Of a stretch of DNA of 64,000 nt, positions 35,580 to 46,027 are shown piece by piece (positions within the stretch are counted from its first letter, which is position 1; the number at the start of each line of letters is the position of its first letter). The stretch spans positions 1,550,001 through 1,614,000 of the forward strand of contig NZ_CP050153.1 of assembly GCF_011617465.1 (NCBI RefSeq), read 5' to 3'. The stretch comes from Brevibacterium pigmentatum (GTDB lineage: Bacteria; Actinomycetota; Actinomycetes; Actinomycetales; Brevibacteriaceae). Under the pieces are notes generated by a model. It searched no databases and had not been told where the DNA came from. It worked only from the letters and a program-made list of their open reading frames with translations. The position numbers and the translations under genes were made by a program.

Positions 35580-37343
35580 ATGATGCCGACCAATACCTTT
35601 TCCGATGGAACCTCGAACGCCGGCGGGCCCGACCCGTCCGGCAGCGCTGCCCGCAAGAAGACGATCTGGCCCTTCATCGTCCTCCTGGCAGTCGTCGTGC
35701 TGGCCGCCATCTACGTGGTGATCGGCTTCTTCAGCGGTCGTATGCTGGCACCGGGAACGACCGTGGCCGGAATCGATATCGGCGGCAAGTCCGCGACAGA
35801 CGCCGAGACCACCCTGCGCAATGATCTGCGCGATGACGCGGAGAAGGTCATCGTCTTAAAGGCCGGAGAGCCGACGGCGAAGCTCGACCCGGAGAAGGCC
35901 GGAATCACCTTCGACGCGGAAGCGACAGTCGAGCGCATCACCGGCTTCAGCCTCGACCCCACCGTCATCTGGGACCGCCTGTTCGGCGAAGATGAGGTCG
36001 ACCCCGTCATCGAGGTCGATGAGGAGAAGTTCGACAAGGAAACCGCGAAGGTCACCGAGGCACTGACCGTCGAACCCAAAGACGCCGAACTCGAGTACGA
36101 CAAGACCACACCGAAGGTCAAGGACGGCAAGAACGGCCAGACTGTCGACACCGCCGCCGTGCGCACCGCCGTGGACGAGAATTGGCTGCGCACCGAGGGT
36201 GCTCTGCCGGTCAGCCCGACGAGCGTCGATCCCGATATCACCACGGACGAAGCCGAAGACATGGCCGACGGCTTCGCGAAAGACGCCGTGAGCAAGGATC
36301 TCACGATCACCGCGAAACCGGCGAAGGACGCGGACTCCGAGGTCAAAGGCGGTGACCTCACAGTGTCCCCGAAGACCGTCGCGAAGACTCTGACGTTCAA
36401 GGCTGAGGACTCGAAACTCAAACCGGTCTTCGATCAGGACGCTCTGCAGAAGTCCGTGCTGGCCGCGAACAAGGACATCGGTCGGCCGGCCGAAGACGCG
36501 AGCTTCGAGATCAAGGACGGCAGACCCGAAGTCGTTCCCTCCCGCGACGGAATCGGGATCAAGGCCAAGGAGCTGACCACCGCAGTCACCGATGCCATCA
36601 ACGGCAAGGACGACAAGCCCACCGTCACGTTGTCCTCCGTCAAACCCGAATTCACGACGAAGGACGCGAAGAAGGCCGATGTCTCCGACACCGTGTCTCA
36701 CTTCTCCACCGGGTACAAATCGGAACCCGGCCGAGACACCAACCTGCGGGTGGCGTCGAAGAAGGTCTCCGGCACCGTCGTCCAGCCCGGGGAGCAGTTC
36801 TCCCTCAACGAGGCTCTGGGCCAGCGCACCGCCGCGAACGGCTACAAACCTGCCGGCGTGATCTCCGAAGGGCAGATGAAGGAGGACTACGGCGGCGGAG
36901 TCTCGCAGGTGTCGACGACGCTGTTCAATGCTGCGTTCTTCGCCGGCTTCGACCTCGACGAGCATCAAGCTCACTCGCGCTATATCTCCCGCTACCCGGA
37001 AGGGCGGGAGTCGACTCTCGACTGGTCCTCGATCGATATGAAATTCACGAACAACTCGAAGACCCCCGTCGTCCTCGACATGTACCTCAAAGACGGAGAG
37101 GTCCACGCGAAAGTCTTCGGCGTCAAGAAGTACGACGTCTCGGCCGACGCCTCGGACCGGTTCAACCACACCTCACCGGGATCGGTCACCGAAAGCGGGC
37201 CGTCATGCACTCCGCAGTCACCGAAGGGCGGCTGGTCGATCCGCATCACCCGTACCATGAAGGACATCGCTTCGGGCAAGACCACGAAGGACGGCTTCAC
37301 CACGGTCTACCGGCCGGTGAACAAGGTCGAGTGCAAGGACTGA
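35580..37343 (+). CDS. VanW family protein with PG-binding-like repeats
   Basis: Single-pass membrane protein of 587 residues. Short cytosolic start, one helix (about 31-52), then an extracellular part with repeated Lys/Asp/Glu-rich peptidoglycan-binding-like (PG_binding_4) modules (about 60-350) and a C-terminal VanW domain: SFNEAL-like FSLNEALGQRTAANGYKPAGVISEG near 405 and GGGVSQVSTTLFNAAFFAG near 438. Known VanW proteins accompany cell-wall genes, but their biochemical role is unclear. Likely separate transcript; TAGACT at 35529-35534 may be its -10. Confidence 0.88.
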   Translation: MMPTNTFSDGTSNAGGPDPSGSAARKKTIWPFIVLLAVVVLAAIYVVIGFFSGRMLAPGTTVAGIDIGGKSATDAETTLRNDLRDDAEKVIVLKAGEPTAKLDPEKAGITFDAEATVERITGFSLDPTVIWDRLFGEDEVDPVIEVDEEKFDKETAKVTEALTVEPKDAELEYDKTTPKVKDGKNGQTVDTAAVRTAVDENWLRTEGALPVSPTSVDPDITTDEAEDMADGFAKDAVSKDLTITAKPAKDADSEVKGGDLTVSPKTVAKTLTFKAEDSKLKPVFDQDALQKSVLAANKDIGRPAEDASFEIKDGRPEVVPSRDGIGIKAKELTTAVTDAINGKDDKPTVTLSSVKPEFTTKDAKKADVSDTVSHFSTGYKSEPGRDTNLRVASKKVSGTVVQPGEQFSLNEALGQRTAANGYKPAGVISEGQMKEDYGGGVSQVSTTLFNAAFFAGFDLDEHQAHSRYISRYPEGRESTLDWSSIDMKFTNNSKTPVVLDMYLKDGEVHAKVFGVKKYDVSADASDRFNHTSPGSVTESGPSCTPQSPKGGWSIRITRTMKDIASGKTTKDGFTTVYRPVNKVECKD

Positions 37344-37441
37344 GCCCACTTCGATCGAGTGCACCCGTCTGAGCGCGGCGGCAGTGTCGAGCTCTCTCCG
37401 ACGGGGCCGCGCCCAGTCGGTGCAGAGCCGACAGCTGCCGG

Positions 37442-38527
37442 TCAGCGGGCTTCGGCGTACCAGGACCGGTGACGCACAGTCGCACCGACAGAGGCGAAGA
37501 GACCCAGCGACGCGTCATTGCTCGACTCGATATCGACGAGGTAGGACCGGACTCCGCGCTGCGCAAGCAGCGCCGCCGCGGCAGAGACCACCGAACGACC
37601 GGCACCGCGACGCCGCAGATCGGGGCGAGTGATGAGGTTGGTGATAACACCCCACTTGCTGCGTTCGACGACCCTGCACGCCGCCACCATGGACTTCGAG
37701 CCATCGGGATGCTCGGCGTACGCGGTGACGAACTCACACGGCTGATCGGCTTCGATGAGCGTGCGGAACGCCTCTGCCGAACCCGGTTCCTCACCGGGGC
37801 TGCGCTGGGACGTCCACGCGGCGAAATGCTCGGTAGTCGGCGCATCGGCGACGTCGATGATGAGTCCGGGAGCGGCCGCCTCGGCGGAGGAGGACGCGCC
37901 GCCGGCCGCTTCGACCGTGGCGCCGGTGAGCAGCAGGGTGGCCTCCGATGGGGTGTAGCCGCGAGCAGAGAGAAGGGGAGCGAGCCCCTCGCATTCGGGC
38001 GCCAGCGCCGAGGAATCGTCGGCCGAATAGATCTGGATGCGACTGGGCCTGTTGCGGGTCCGGTACCACTCTTCGACGGCGTCGAGGCTCTGCTCCCAGC
38101 CCAGACCGGAATCGGTCACCGGCAGGCAGGAATTGGCGCGGCGGGTCGCGGATTCCGAATGACGCAGCAGCCAGCCTTTCTGCAGCAGGCTGACCTCGGC
38201 GGCCGACTCGGTGCCTTCGTTGCGCAGGTTCTCCACGTGCAACCACGACACGTCGTGGGGGAGCCAGGCGGCAGCGGAGATGCGCCGCAGATCCACGGCG
38301 GAGACGACCTCATGCGTGCGTCCGGCCTTCGTCGGGGCCGGGGGGACCTCATGGACGAGGAGGACCTGGTCGCGAGCGATGCGCAGCGGACCGCGCTTCG
38401 TATCGATTTCGAGCCCCGCCGCGTCGACGGCTGTGACGACGCCGAGGGCATCGGACGTCGAATGGGTGTCACCGGGCTCGAGCGAATACCGCACGACCAC
38501 TCGTCTGCCGGGCTGCAGATCGTCCAC
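37442..38527 (-). CDS. GNAT acetyltransferase with N-terminal SH3-like domain
   Basis: 361 residues. The first 65 or so (VDDLQPGRRVVVRYSL, LEIDTKRGPLRIARDQVLLVHEVP) look like an SH3/KOW-type domain, the middle is Ala-rich, and the C-terminal GNAT fold shows acetyl-CoA loop RPDLRRRGAGRSV near 310 and VDIESSNDASLGLFASVGA near 335. This layout matches an actinobacterial family of unknown substrate. The GTG at 38527 is chosen because a ggagg/aggaagg site precedes it by 6-10 nt; a frame extends 89 codons further upstream but those residues are low-quality and cover the fdx promoter. Confidence 0.82.
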   Translation of the reverse strand: MDDLQPGRRVVVRYSLEPGDTHSTSDALGVVTAVDAAGLEIDTKRGPLRIARDQVLLVHEVPPAPTKAGRTHEVVSAVDLRRISAAAWLPHDVSWLHVENLRNEGTESAAEVSLLQKGWLLRHSESATRRANSCLPVTDSGLGWEQSLDAVEEWYRTRNRPSRIQIYSADDSSALAPECEGLAPLLSARGYTPSEATLLLTGATVEAAGGASSSAEAAAPGLIIDVADAPTTEHFAAWTSQRSPGEEPGSAEAFRTLIEADQPCEFVTAYAEHPDGSKSMVAACRVVERSKWGVITNLITRPDLRRRGAGRSVVSAAAALLAQRGVRSYLVDIESSNDASLGLFASVGATVRHRSWYAEAR

Positions 38528-38717
38528 TTCTGGCCTTCCTCCGCGAAATTGATGCCCTCCCACCCTATGACACGCACATCCCGGACCGGCGCAGGCGTGA
38601 GCGGTGATGTCAGATGCAATGCGAATCACCTGAGACCGGTGGGCACGGGAATCCGGCGAAGGCGTATTGTGGGATGTATATGCGCACCATCTGTGAGTCT
38701 TTCGAGGAGTCAGCCCA

Positions 38718-39044
38718 GTGACGTACATCATCGCCCAGCCCTGTGTCGACCTCAAGGACAAGGCCTGCATCGACGAATGCCCCGTCGACTGCATCTACGA
38801 AGGCGAACGCAGCCTGTACATCCACCCCGACGAATGCGTCGACTGCGGTGCGTGCGAGCCTGTGTGCCCCGTCGAAGCCATCTTCTACGAAGACGATGTG
38901 CCCGATGAGTGGGAAGAGTATTACAAGGCCAATGTCGAATTCTTCGACGACCTCGGTTCGCCCGGAGGCGCTGCGAAGCTCGGCAACACCGGCAAGGACC
39001 ATCCGATCATCTCGGCCCTGCCGCCGCAGAACCACGACGACTGA
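38718..39044 (+). CDS. fdxA: Seven-iron ferredoxin
   Basis: 108 residues. Two cluster sites: CVDLKDKACIDECPVDC near 9-25 for the 3Fe-4S side and CVDCGACEPVCP near 40-51 for the 4Fe-4S side. A typical C-terminal extension DVPDEWEEYYKANVEFFDDLGSPGGA follows. Low-potential electron carrier. GTG start with gagga 9 nt before. The stop is 3 bp before dapC, a pairing conserved in actinobacteria. Confidence 0.95.
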   Translation: MTYIIAQPCVDLKDKACIDECPVDCIYEGERSLYIHPDECVDCGACEPVCPVEAIFYEDDVPDEWEEYYKANVEFFDDLGSPGGAAKLGNTGKDHPIISALPPQNHDD

Positions 39045-39047
39045 ACG

Positions 39048-40169
39048 ATGACGAACGCTTTCGGACTCAACCTTCCGGACTACCCCTGGGACCGCCTCAC
39101 CGAATTCCGGCGGCGGGCCGAGGCACATCCGGACGGAGTATGTGACCTCTCCATCGGCACGCCCGTCGACCCCACCCCCGAGGTGATCCGTCGTGCGCTG
39201 TCGGACGCAGGAGACGCCCACGGCTACCCGACGACGGCCGGCACCGCGCAGCTGCGCGAGGCCATCGCCTGGTGGTACGAGCATTGGCATTCGGTCCAGC
39301 TCGATCCCGCGACTCAGATCCTGCCGACCGTGGGATCGAAGGAGCTCGTGGCCTGGCTGCCGACGCTGCTGGGGCTGCGTGAACGAGGACTGAGCGTCGC
39401 CTGTCCCTCCGCCGCCTACCCGACCTACGAGATGGGTGCGACGATCGCCGGGGTCGACTGCCTCCGCGTCGACGCCGCGCAGATCGTCGACGGAGCCTCC
39501 TTGGACGGCATCGGGCTGCTGTGGATCAACACTCCGAGCAACCCGACCGGCGAGGTCCTCGACGTCGACACCGTCGCCGAGGTGGTTCGGCGTGCTCGTG
39601 CCGCCGGAGTCGTCGTCGCTTCCGACGAATGCTACGGACTGCTCAATTGGGAATCCGATGAGCCGGCACCGAGTGTGCTCTCGGCCGCGGGGGAGTCTTT
39701 CGCCGGCGTGCTGAGTGTGTACTCGATGTCGAAGCAGTCGAACCTCGCCGGGTACCGTGCGGCGTTCGTCACCGGTGATGCCGAACTCATCGCCGATCTC
39801 ACCCGATCCCGCAAACACGCGGGAATGATCGTGCCGTTCCCGATCCAGGAGGCGATGGTCGCCGGACTGCGCGACACCGCGCACGTGCTCGCTCAGAAGG
39901 GGGCCTATCGGTCACGGCGCGAGCAGCTGCGAACTGGTCTCGAAGAGTTCGGATTCCGCATCGACCATTCGACCGCCGGTCTCTACCTGTGGTCGACCGC
40001 GGACAAGAACTGTTGGGAATCCCTGGCTGACCTGGCCGAACTCGGCATCGTCGCGGGTCCCGGCGAGTTCTACGGGGCTGCGGCGGCCGACCATGTGCGG
40101 ATTGCGCTGACTGCCACCGACGCACGGATTCGGGCCGCGGCTGAGAGGCTCAGAGCCGCCGCGAACTGA
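39048..40169 (+). CDS. dapC: Succinyldiaminopimelate transaminase DapC
   Basis: PLP-dependent aminotransferase of 373 residues in the succinylase route to meso-diaminopimelate and lysine. N-terminal PDYPWDRLTEFR, substrate loop LSIGTPVDPTPE, VNTPSNPTGEVL-like block near 165, and the catalytic lysine in YSMSKQSNLAGYR near 228. Acts in cytoplasm on N-succinyl-amino-ketopimelate. Translated right after the ferredoxin, and dapD/dapE lie 1.9 kb downstream. Confidence 0.93.
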   Translation: MTNAFGLNLPDYPWDRLTEFRRRAEAHPDGVCDLSIGTPVDPTPEVIRRALSDAGDAHGYPTTAGTAQLREAIAWWYEHWHSVQLDPATQILPTVGSKELVAWLPTLLGLRERGLSVACPSAAYPTYEMGATIAGVDCLRVDAAQIVDGASLDGIGLLWINTPSNPTGEVLDVDTVAEVVRRARAAGVVVASDECYGLLNWESDEPAPSVLSAAGESFAGVLSVYSMSKQSNLAGYRAAFVTGDAELIADLTRSRKHAGMIVPFPIQEAMVAGLRDTAHVLAQKGAYRSRREQLRTGLEEFGFRIDHSTAGLYLWSTADKNCWESLADLAELGIVAGPGEFYGAAAADHVRIALTATDARIRAAAERLRAAAN

Positions 40170-40187
40170 ACCCGGAGCGGGGTTGGG

Positions 40188-40214
40188 CGCTCGGAAACCG
40201 ACGGTTTCCGAGCG
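40188..40214 (+). terminator. Terminator of fdxA-dapC
   Basis: cgctcggaaacc and ggtttccgagcg (perfect 12 bp, loop gac). No T-run follows. Confidence 0.65.
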
Positions 40215-40361
40215 TCCGCTAAGTTCGTGCTAAGACTTCGTTCAGGGCAAAATATCTGTCATCTGCCCTGCTCAGGAGTATTACCGACCAGTAGATGCAG
40301 GGTGCAGTGATTTTTTGATTCCCGCAGTTGTCGGTAGTCTTTGAAAGAACTGTGCAAGATA

Positions 40362-40380
40362 CCTCAGGAAGTTCTTGAGG
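40362..40380. promoter_or_regulatory. Imperfect palindrome before gltA
   Basis: cctca and tgagg arms around ggaagttct, 23 bp before the gltA ATG; could be an operator. Function unproven. Confidence 0.3.
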
Positions 40381-40403
40381 TCGATCAACGGTGAGGAGAT
40401 CGA

Positions 40404-41687
<1,284 letters not shown>

Positions 41688-42007
41688 GTCCCGGTGATCG
41701 GCAGTCCGCTTTTCCGCGGACGACTGAGCACCGCCACGGTACGGGGAATGCCGCGATCAGACGCAACGGCGTCGGAGCAGAGTCTTCTGCCCGACGTCGT
41801 TGGTCATTCACTATTCCCGATCGCTCGGGCTCTGCCGCAGCATCCCTCACCCCTCGTGCCATAACCACCAGCAGGAGCGGGGCGTTATGGCAGTCCCGGG
41901 ACGTCTTGCGACGATGGCGGTGTTTCGGCACGAAGCATGCTGGATGGCGGGCGCCGGCACAGAAATGAATGCGCAGAGCACACGCTGCCCCGGGAGTGAA
42001 TGAATGT
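41688..42007. other. Gene-free region between gltA and dapD
   Basis: 378 bp between coding regions. gtccgc and gcggac arms at 41704-41721 form a small hairpin just after gltA and might end its transcript. A 38-codon frame at 41887 with aggag upstream has no recognisable product; I do not call it a gene. Confidence 0.5.
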
Positions 42008-42046
42008 GCTGAGGGCGCGTCCACACGATGTGAACGCGCCCTCAGC
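42008..42046. terminator. Terminator of dapD
   Basis: gctgagggcgcgt and acgcgccctcagc (perfect 13 bp) with 13-nt loop, 20 bp past the dapD stop codon. Confidence 0.75.
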
Positions 42047-42065
42047 GATTCGGCTGGGCCGACGG

Positions 42066-43010
42066 TCAGTGCAGGTCGGGGTTGAGCTCGATGCCCTTGG
42101 AGTCGCGGGCGATCGCCTCGACGGTGCCGGTGACCGAATTGCGGCGGAAGAGGATGTTGTTCTTCCCGCTGAGGTCGGCTGCCTTGACCACGGCATCGCC
42201 TTCGCCGGGAACCGTCACGCGGGTGCCGGCGGTGATGTAGAGGCCGGCTTCCACGATGCAGTCGTCGCCGATGGAGATGCCGACTCCGGCATTCGCACCG
42301 AGCAGGCTGCCCGAGCCGATGGAGATGCGGTGTGTTCCGCCGCCGGAGAGCGTGCCCATGATCGAGGCTCCGCCGCCGATGTCCGATCCGTCACCGACGA
42401 CGACGCCCTGCGAGACGCGGCCTTCGACCATGGCCGAACCCAGCGTGCCGGCGTTGAAGTTCACGAAGCCTTCGTGCATGACCGTGGTGCCGGGAGCCAC
42501 GTGGGCGCCGAGGCGGACACGGTCGGCATCAGCGATGCGCACACCGGAGGGGATGACGAAGTCGGTCATCCGCGGGAACTTGTCGAGTCCGTATACGGCG
42601 ACGGGTCCGCGGGCCAGCAGCTTCGCGCGAGTGGCCTCGAAGTCTTCGGGCGAGCAGGCGCCGAAGGACGTCCACACGACATTGGCGATATGGCCGAAGA
42701 TGCCGTCGAGGTTGACATCGTTGGGAGCCACGACGCGGTGGGAGAGCGCGTGCAGACGCAGGTAGGCATCGGCCGCCGAGGCGGGACCGGCGTCGAGATC
42801 GATCGTGGTGGTGACGACCTCGGAGCGGGTGCTGCGAGCCTCATCGGTGCCCACCAGGGGGTCGAGGCCATCGTCGGCTGTGCGGGCGGTGGCGGCCGCC
42901 TCGGCGGCGTCATGGGTATCACCGGTGCTCAGGGCGGGGTACCAGACGGAGAGGACGGTGTCGGAGTGAATCGTGGCGAGTCCACGTGCGGAAACTATGC
43001 GTTCTGTCAT
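42066..43010 (-). CDS. dapD: Tetrahydrodipicolinate N-succinyltransferase DapD
   Basis: 314 residues, the longer actinobacterial form. Transfers succinyl from succinyl-CoA to tetrahydrodipicolinate. Left-handed beta-helix hexad repeats run from [18 protein letters not shown] to [19 protein letters not shown], with the conserved [14 protein letters not shown] and [12 protein letters not shown]-terminal globular domain of about 150. Divergent from dapE across 41 bp, with leaderless promoter. Confidence 0.94.
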   Translation of the reverse strand: MTERIVSARGLATIHSDTVLSVWYPALSTGDTHDAAEAAATARTADDGLDPLVGTDEARSTRSEVVTTTIDLDAGPASAADAYLRLHALSHRVVAPNDVNLDGIFGHIANVVWTSFGACSPEDFEATRAKLLARGPVAVYGLDKFPRMTDFVIPSGVRIADADRVRLGAHVAPGTTVMHEGFVNFNAGTLGSAMVEGRVSQGVVVGDGSDIGGGASIMGTLSGGGTHRISIGSGSLLGANAGVGISIGDDCIVEAGLYITAGTRVTVPGEGDAVVKAADLSGKNNILFRRNSVTGTVEAIARDSKGIELNPDLH

Positions 43011-43016
43011 GCCTCA

Positions 43017-43022
43017 AGCCTA
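43017..43022 (-). promoter_or_regulatory. Leaderless -10 (TAGGCT) of dapD
   Basis: On the minus strand TAGGCT, six bases, ATG. It is the mirror image of the dapE -10. Confidence 0.6.
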
Positions 43023-43038
43023 GACGGTGGCGCCGTAC

Positions 43039-43044
43039 TAGGCT
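43039..43044 (+). promoter_or_regulatory. Leaderless -10 (TAGGCT) of dapE
   Basis: TAGGCT, seven bases, ATG at 43052. Confidence 0.6.
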
Positions 43045-43051
43045 AAGAGAC

Positions 43052-44218
43052 ATGACTGTCGATCCATCTGCTGAGACTGATGACATATTCGCTCCTGCCG
43101 GCGAGCTCGGTGAGTACCTGTTCGCCGCACTGGGCGACCCGGCCGAACTCACCGGCCGCCTGTGCGCCGTCGAATCCGTGTCCGGGAACGAAACCGCCCT
43201 GGCCGACGCCGTCGTCGACGTGCTGGAGAAGATCAGCGCGGGACCGGGACCAGACCTGGAGATCCTCCGCGATGGAGACACCATCGTCGCCCGCACGAAC
43301 CTCGGTCTGTCCGAGCGCATCGTCGTCGCCGGCCATCTCGACACCGTTCCTGTCGAAGACAACCTTCCGCCGGTGCGCACCCACATGACCGGAGAGAACT
43401 ACCCTGACGATGAGGTCATCTGGGGCCGGGGAGCCTGCGATATGAAGGCCGGAGTGGCGATGCAGCTGTCCACGGCGGCAGCACTGACGGCACCGAGCCG
43501 CGATGTCAGCTGGGTCTTCTACGACCACGAGGAGGTCGATGCCTCGCTCAATGGGCTCGGCCGCGTCTCCCGCAACCACCCCGACTGGCTGGCCGGCGAC
43601 TTCGCGATCCTCGGCGAACCCTCGAATGCCTCTGTCGAAGGCGGCTGCAACGGAACCATCCGCGTCGACGTCACCACCACCGGGGTCCGCGCCCACTCGG
43701 CCCGGGCATTCATGGGCGTCAACGCCATCCACTCCGCCGCCGAGGTGCTCACCAGGCTCGCCGAATTCGAAACCGACACGGTCACGGTCGACGGCCTCGA
43801 CTACCGCGAATCCCTGTCCGCCGTGAACATCCGCGGGGGAGTCGCCGGAAACGTCGTGCCCGACGAATGCGTCGTCTCCGTGAACTATCGCTTCGCCCCA
43901 AGCAAGTCCGCAGCCGAAGCAGAGGCCTTCCTGCGCGAGCTGTTCACCGGATTCGACGTCGTCGTCACCGACGCCGCCGAAGGGGCACGCCCCGGGCTCG
44001 ACAGGGCGATCGCGCAGGACTTCATCGACACCCTCGGTCTGTCCCCGGCCCCGAAGCTCGGCTGGACGGATGTGTCGCGATTCAGCGCGCTCGGCGTTCC
44101 GGCGGTGAATTTCGGTCCCGGCAACCCGCTGTATGCCCACAAGGCGGATGAGCATGTGAGAGTCACCGAGGTGGAACAGGCCACCGCAACTCTGCGCAGC
44201 TACCTCCAGGGCCGGTGA
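43052..44218 (+). CDS. dapE: Succinyl-diaminopimelate desuccinylase DapE
   Basis: Zinc aminoacylase-family hydrolase of 388 residues producing LL-diaminopimelate. Metal and catalytic residues: GHLDTVP near 93-99, GRGACDMKAGVA near 124-135, DHEEVDA near 160 and LYAHKADEHV near 365. Dimerisation domain between about 190 and 300. Its last codon overlaps the LOG gene's GTG. Acts between DapC and DapF in lysine/cell-wall synthesis. Confidence 0.95.
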   Translation: MTVDPSAETDDIFAPAGELGEYLFAALGDPAELTGRLCAVESVSGNETALADAVVDVLEKISAGPGPDLEILRDGDTIVARTNLGLSERIVVAGHLDTVPVEDNLPPVRTHMTGENYPDDEVIWGRGACDMKAGVAMQLSTAAALTAPSRDVSWVFYDHEEVDASLNGLGRVSRNHPDWLAGDFAILGEPSNASVEGGCNGTIRVDVTTTGVRAHSARAFMGVNAIHSAAEVLTRLAEFETDTVTVDGLDYRESLSAVNIRGGVAGNVVPDECVVSVNYRFAPSKSAAEAEAFLRELFTGFDVVVTDAAEGARPGLDRAIAQDFIDTLGLSPAPKLGWTDVSRFSALGVPAVNFGPGNPLYAHKADEHVRVTEVEQATATLRSYLQGR

Positions 44219-45096
44219 ACGAGATGACCAGAGCGACGGACGATCCGACAGGCGATGCGATAGGCGCCTCGGCAGGTGATTCTGCGGGCACCCTGACAGG
44301 CACTCCGACAGGAGATCCGAAGTCCGACACAGCCGGCGACCCGAGCTACTACAGCAAGGGGCCGCTGCGGCTGAGCGGTGACCAGGTGCCGGATGCGACG
44401 ACGGACCAGCGTCTCCTCGAATCGAAGTCGGGCACCGACTGGGTGCACGAGGATCCGTGGCGCGTCATGCGCATCCAAGCCGAGTTCGTCGAAGGATTCG
44501 GCTCACTGGCAGAGATCGGACCCGCCGTGTCGATCTTCGGCTCCGCCCGTCTCAAAGCCGGCACGCAAGCCTATTCGGACACCCGAGAGATCGCCCGCCG
44601 CATCGCAGAGAACGGCAATGCGATCATCACCGGCGGAGGACCCGGAATCATGGAGGCCGGCAACCACGGCGCCTGCGAGGGCGGGGGAGTGTCCATCGGA
44701 CTGGGCATCGAGCTGCCCTTCGAAACCGGCCTCAACGAGCACGTCGAACTCGGCGTGAACTTCCGCTACTTCTTCGTGCGCAAGACCATGTTCCTCAAGT
44801 ACTCGCGGGGATTCGTCGTCATGCCCGGCGGCTTGGGCACACTGGACGAGCTCTTCGAGGCCCTCACCATGGTCCAGACCGGCAAGATCACCTCGTTTCC
44901 GATCGTGCTGTTCGGAACCGACTATTGGCGCGGACTCGTCGATTGGATGCGCGATTCGCTTCTCGCCGCGGGAACGATCAGCGAAGCAGACCTGCACATG
45001 TTCACCCTCACCGACGACATCGATGAGGTCGTCGCCGCGATCGGACCGGGAGCGAATGACTCAACCGCGTCGAATCCTGTGGACGGCCGACAGTGA
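44215..45096 (+). CDS. LOG family protein (TIGR00730-type)
   Basis: 293 residues. Rossmann-like LOG/lysine-decarboxylase-like domain with ITGGGPGIMEAGNHGA near 137-152 and PGGLGTLDELFEAL near 205-218, the signature of cytokinin riboside 5'-monophosphate phosphoribohydrolases. The first 45 residues are a Gly/Asp/Thr-rich low-complexity tail with imperfect repeats (TGD, AGD). GTG start overlaps the dapE stop; ATG at 44224 is an alternative. Physiological substrate in bacteria uncertain. Confidence 0.9.
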   Translation: MNEMTRATDDPTGDAIGASAGDSAGTLTGTPTGDPKSDTAGDPSYYSKGPLRLSGDQVPDATTDQRLLESKSGTDWVHEDPWRVMRIQAEFVEGFGSLAEIGPAVSIFGSARLKAGTQAYSDTREIARRIAENGNAIITGGGPGIMEAGNHGACEGGGVSIGLGIELPFETGLNEHVELGVNFRYFFVRKTMFLKYSRGFVVMPGGLGTLDELFEALTMVQTGKITSFPIVLFGTDYWRGLVDWMRDSLLAAGTISEADLHMFTLTDDIDEVVAAIGPGANDSTASNPVDGRQ

Positions 45097-45992
45097 GGGG
45101 CGGCACTTCACCAGCGGCGGAGACCGAACGGTTCGATCTTGCCCGCGCCCGGCCCGGCACCCCAGCGATCATGGCCGTGATCAACCGCACCACCGATTCC
45201 TTCTACGAATCCGCCGCCACCCTCGACGAGGCGATCACCGCCGTCGAGGCGGCGGCCTCCGCCGGTGCCCGCATCGTCGATATCGGGGGAGTGCGCGCCG
45301 GTCGCGGCCCGGAGATCTCCGCGAGCGAGGAGATCGACCGCGTGTGCCCGACCATCGAAGCCGTCGCCGGGTCCCACCCGCACATGCTCATCAGCGTCGA
45401 CACCTGGCGCCATGAGGTCGCCGAGGCCGCCTGCCGGGCCGGCGCGGGACTGCTCAATGACACTTGGGCCGGGGTCGACCCGAAACTCGCCGAGGTGGCC
45501 GCCCGACACGAGGTCGGCATCGTCTGCTCCCACACCGGGGGATTGGATCCGCGCACCGACGCTCACCGCAACCGCTATGGTCTGCAGGCCGGTGACGTCG
45601 TCGACTCGACCCTGTCCGGCGTCATCGAGCTCGCCGAGGCGGCCCGCGCGGCGGGCGTTCCCGACGACCGAATCATCATCGATCCGACACCGGACTTCGG
45701 AAAGAACACCTATCACTCGCTGCGGCTGCTGCGCGAACTCGAACGGTTCACCGCCACCGGCTACCCGGTGCTGCTGGCGATCTCACGCAAGGACTTCGTC
45801 GGTGAGGCGATCGGAGAGGTCGCCCCGCAGCACCGCCTGTACGGCACGATCGCCGCCACCGCGCTGGCCATCGAGAAAGGCGCGGCGATGATCCGTACCC
45901 ACGACGTGCGGGCGACTGCCGACGCCATCGACGTGACCGTGGCGATCACCGGCGAAGCGGCACCGAAACACACCGTGCGCGGACTGCGCTGA
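45093..45992 (+). CDS. folP2: Dihydropteroate synthase-like protein (FolP2 type)
   Basis: 299 residues with a TIM-barrel DHPS fold, but canonical signatures are altered: the first motif reads IMAVINRTTDSFY instead of NVTPDSFSDGG and the second IVDIGGVRAGRGPEI instead of DVGGESTRPG. FINDPTPDFGK-like IDPTPDFGKN, the SRKDFVGE loop and IRTHDV are kept. These deviations and its place after dapE-LOG match mycobacterial FolP2, reported not to be a true DHPS. 4-bp overlap with the LOG gene. Confidence 0.85.
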   Translation: MRGGTSPAAETERFDLARARPGTPAIMAVINRTTDSFYESAATLDEAITAVEAAASAGARIVDIGGVRAGRGPEISASEEIDRVCPTIEAVAGSHPHMLISVDTWRHEVAEAACRAGAGLLNDTWAGVDPKLAEVAARHEVGIVCSHTGGLDPRTDAHRNRYGLQAGDVVDSTLSGVIELAEAARAAGVPDDRIIIDPTPDFGKNTYHSLRLLRELERFTATGYPVLLAISRKDFVGEAIGEVAPQHRLYGTIAATALAIEKGAAMIRTHDVRATADAIDVTVAITGEAAPKHTVRGLR

Positions 45993-46027
45993 GCGTTCCG
46001 CGCACTTGCCTATGCGAAAATGGGGGC

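Larger units (their letters stand above)
43017..43044. promoter_or_regulatory. Palindromic dapD/dapE intergenic promoter
   Basis: agcctag (43017-43023) and ctaggct (43038-43044), with inner acgg and ccgt, form a near-perfect 28-bp palindrome that contains both -10 hexamers. A single dimeric regulator could cover both promoters; none is known to me here. Confidence 0.5.

Noticed and set aside
41800-42003. Small frame between gltA and dapD, with aggag before an internal ATG at 41887
   Set aside because: Composition is not protein-like, no family recognised, and the frame is only 38 codons from that start.
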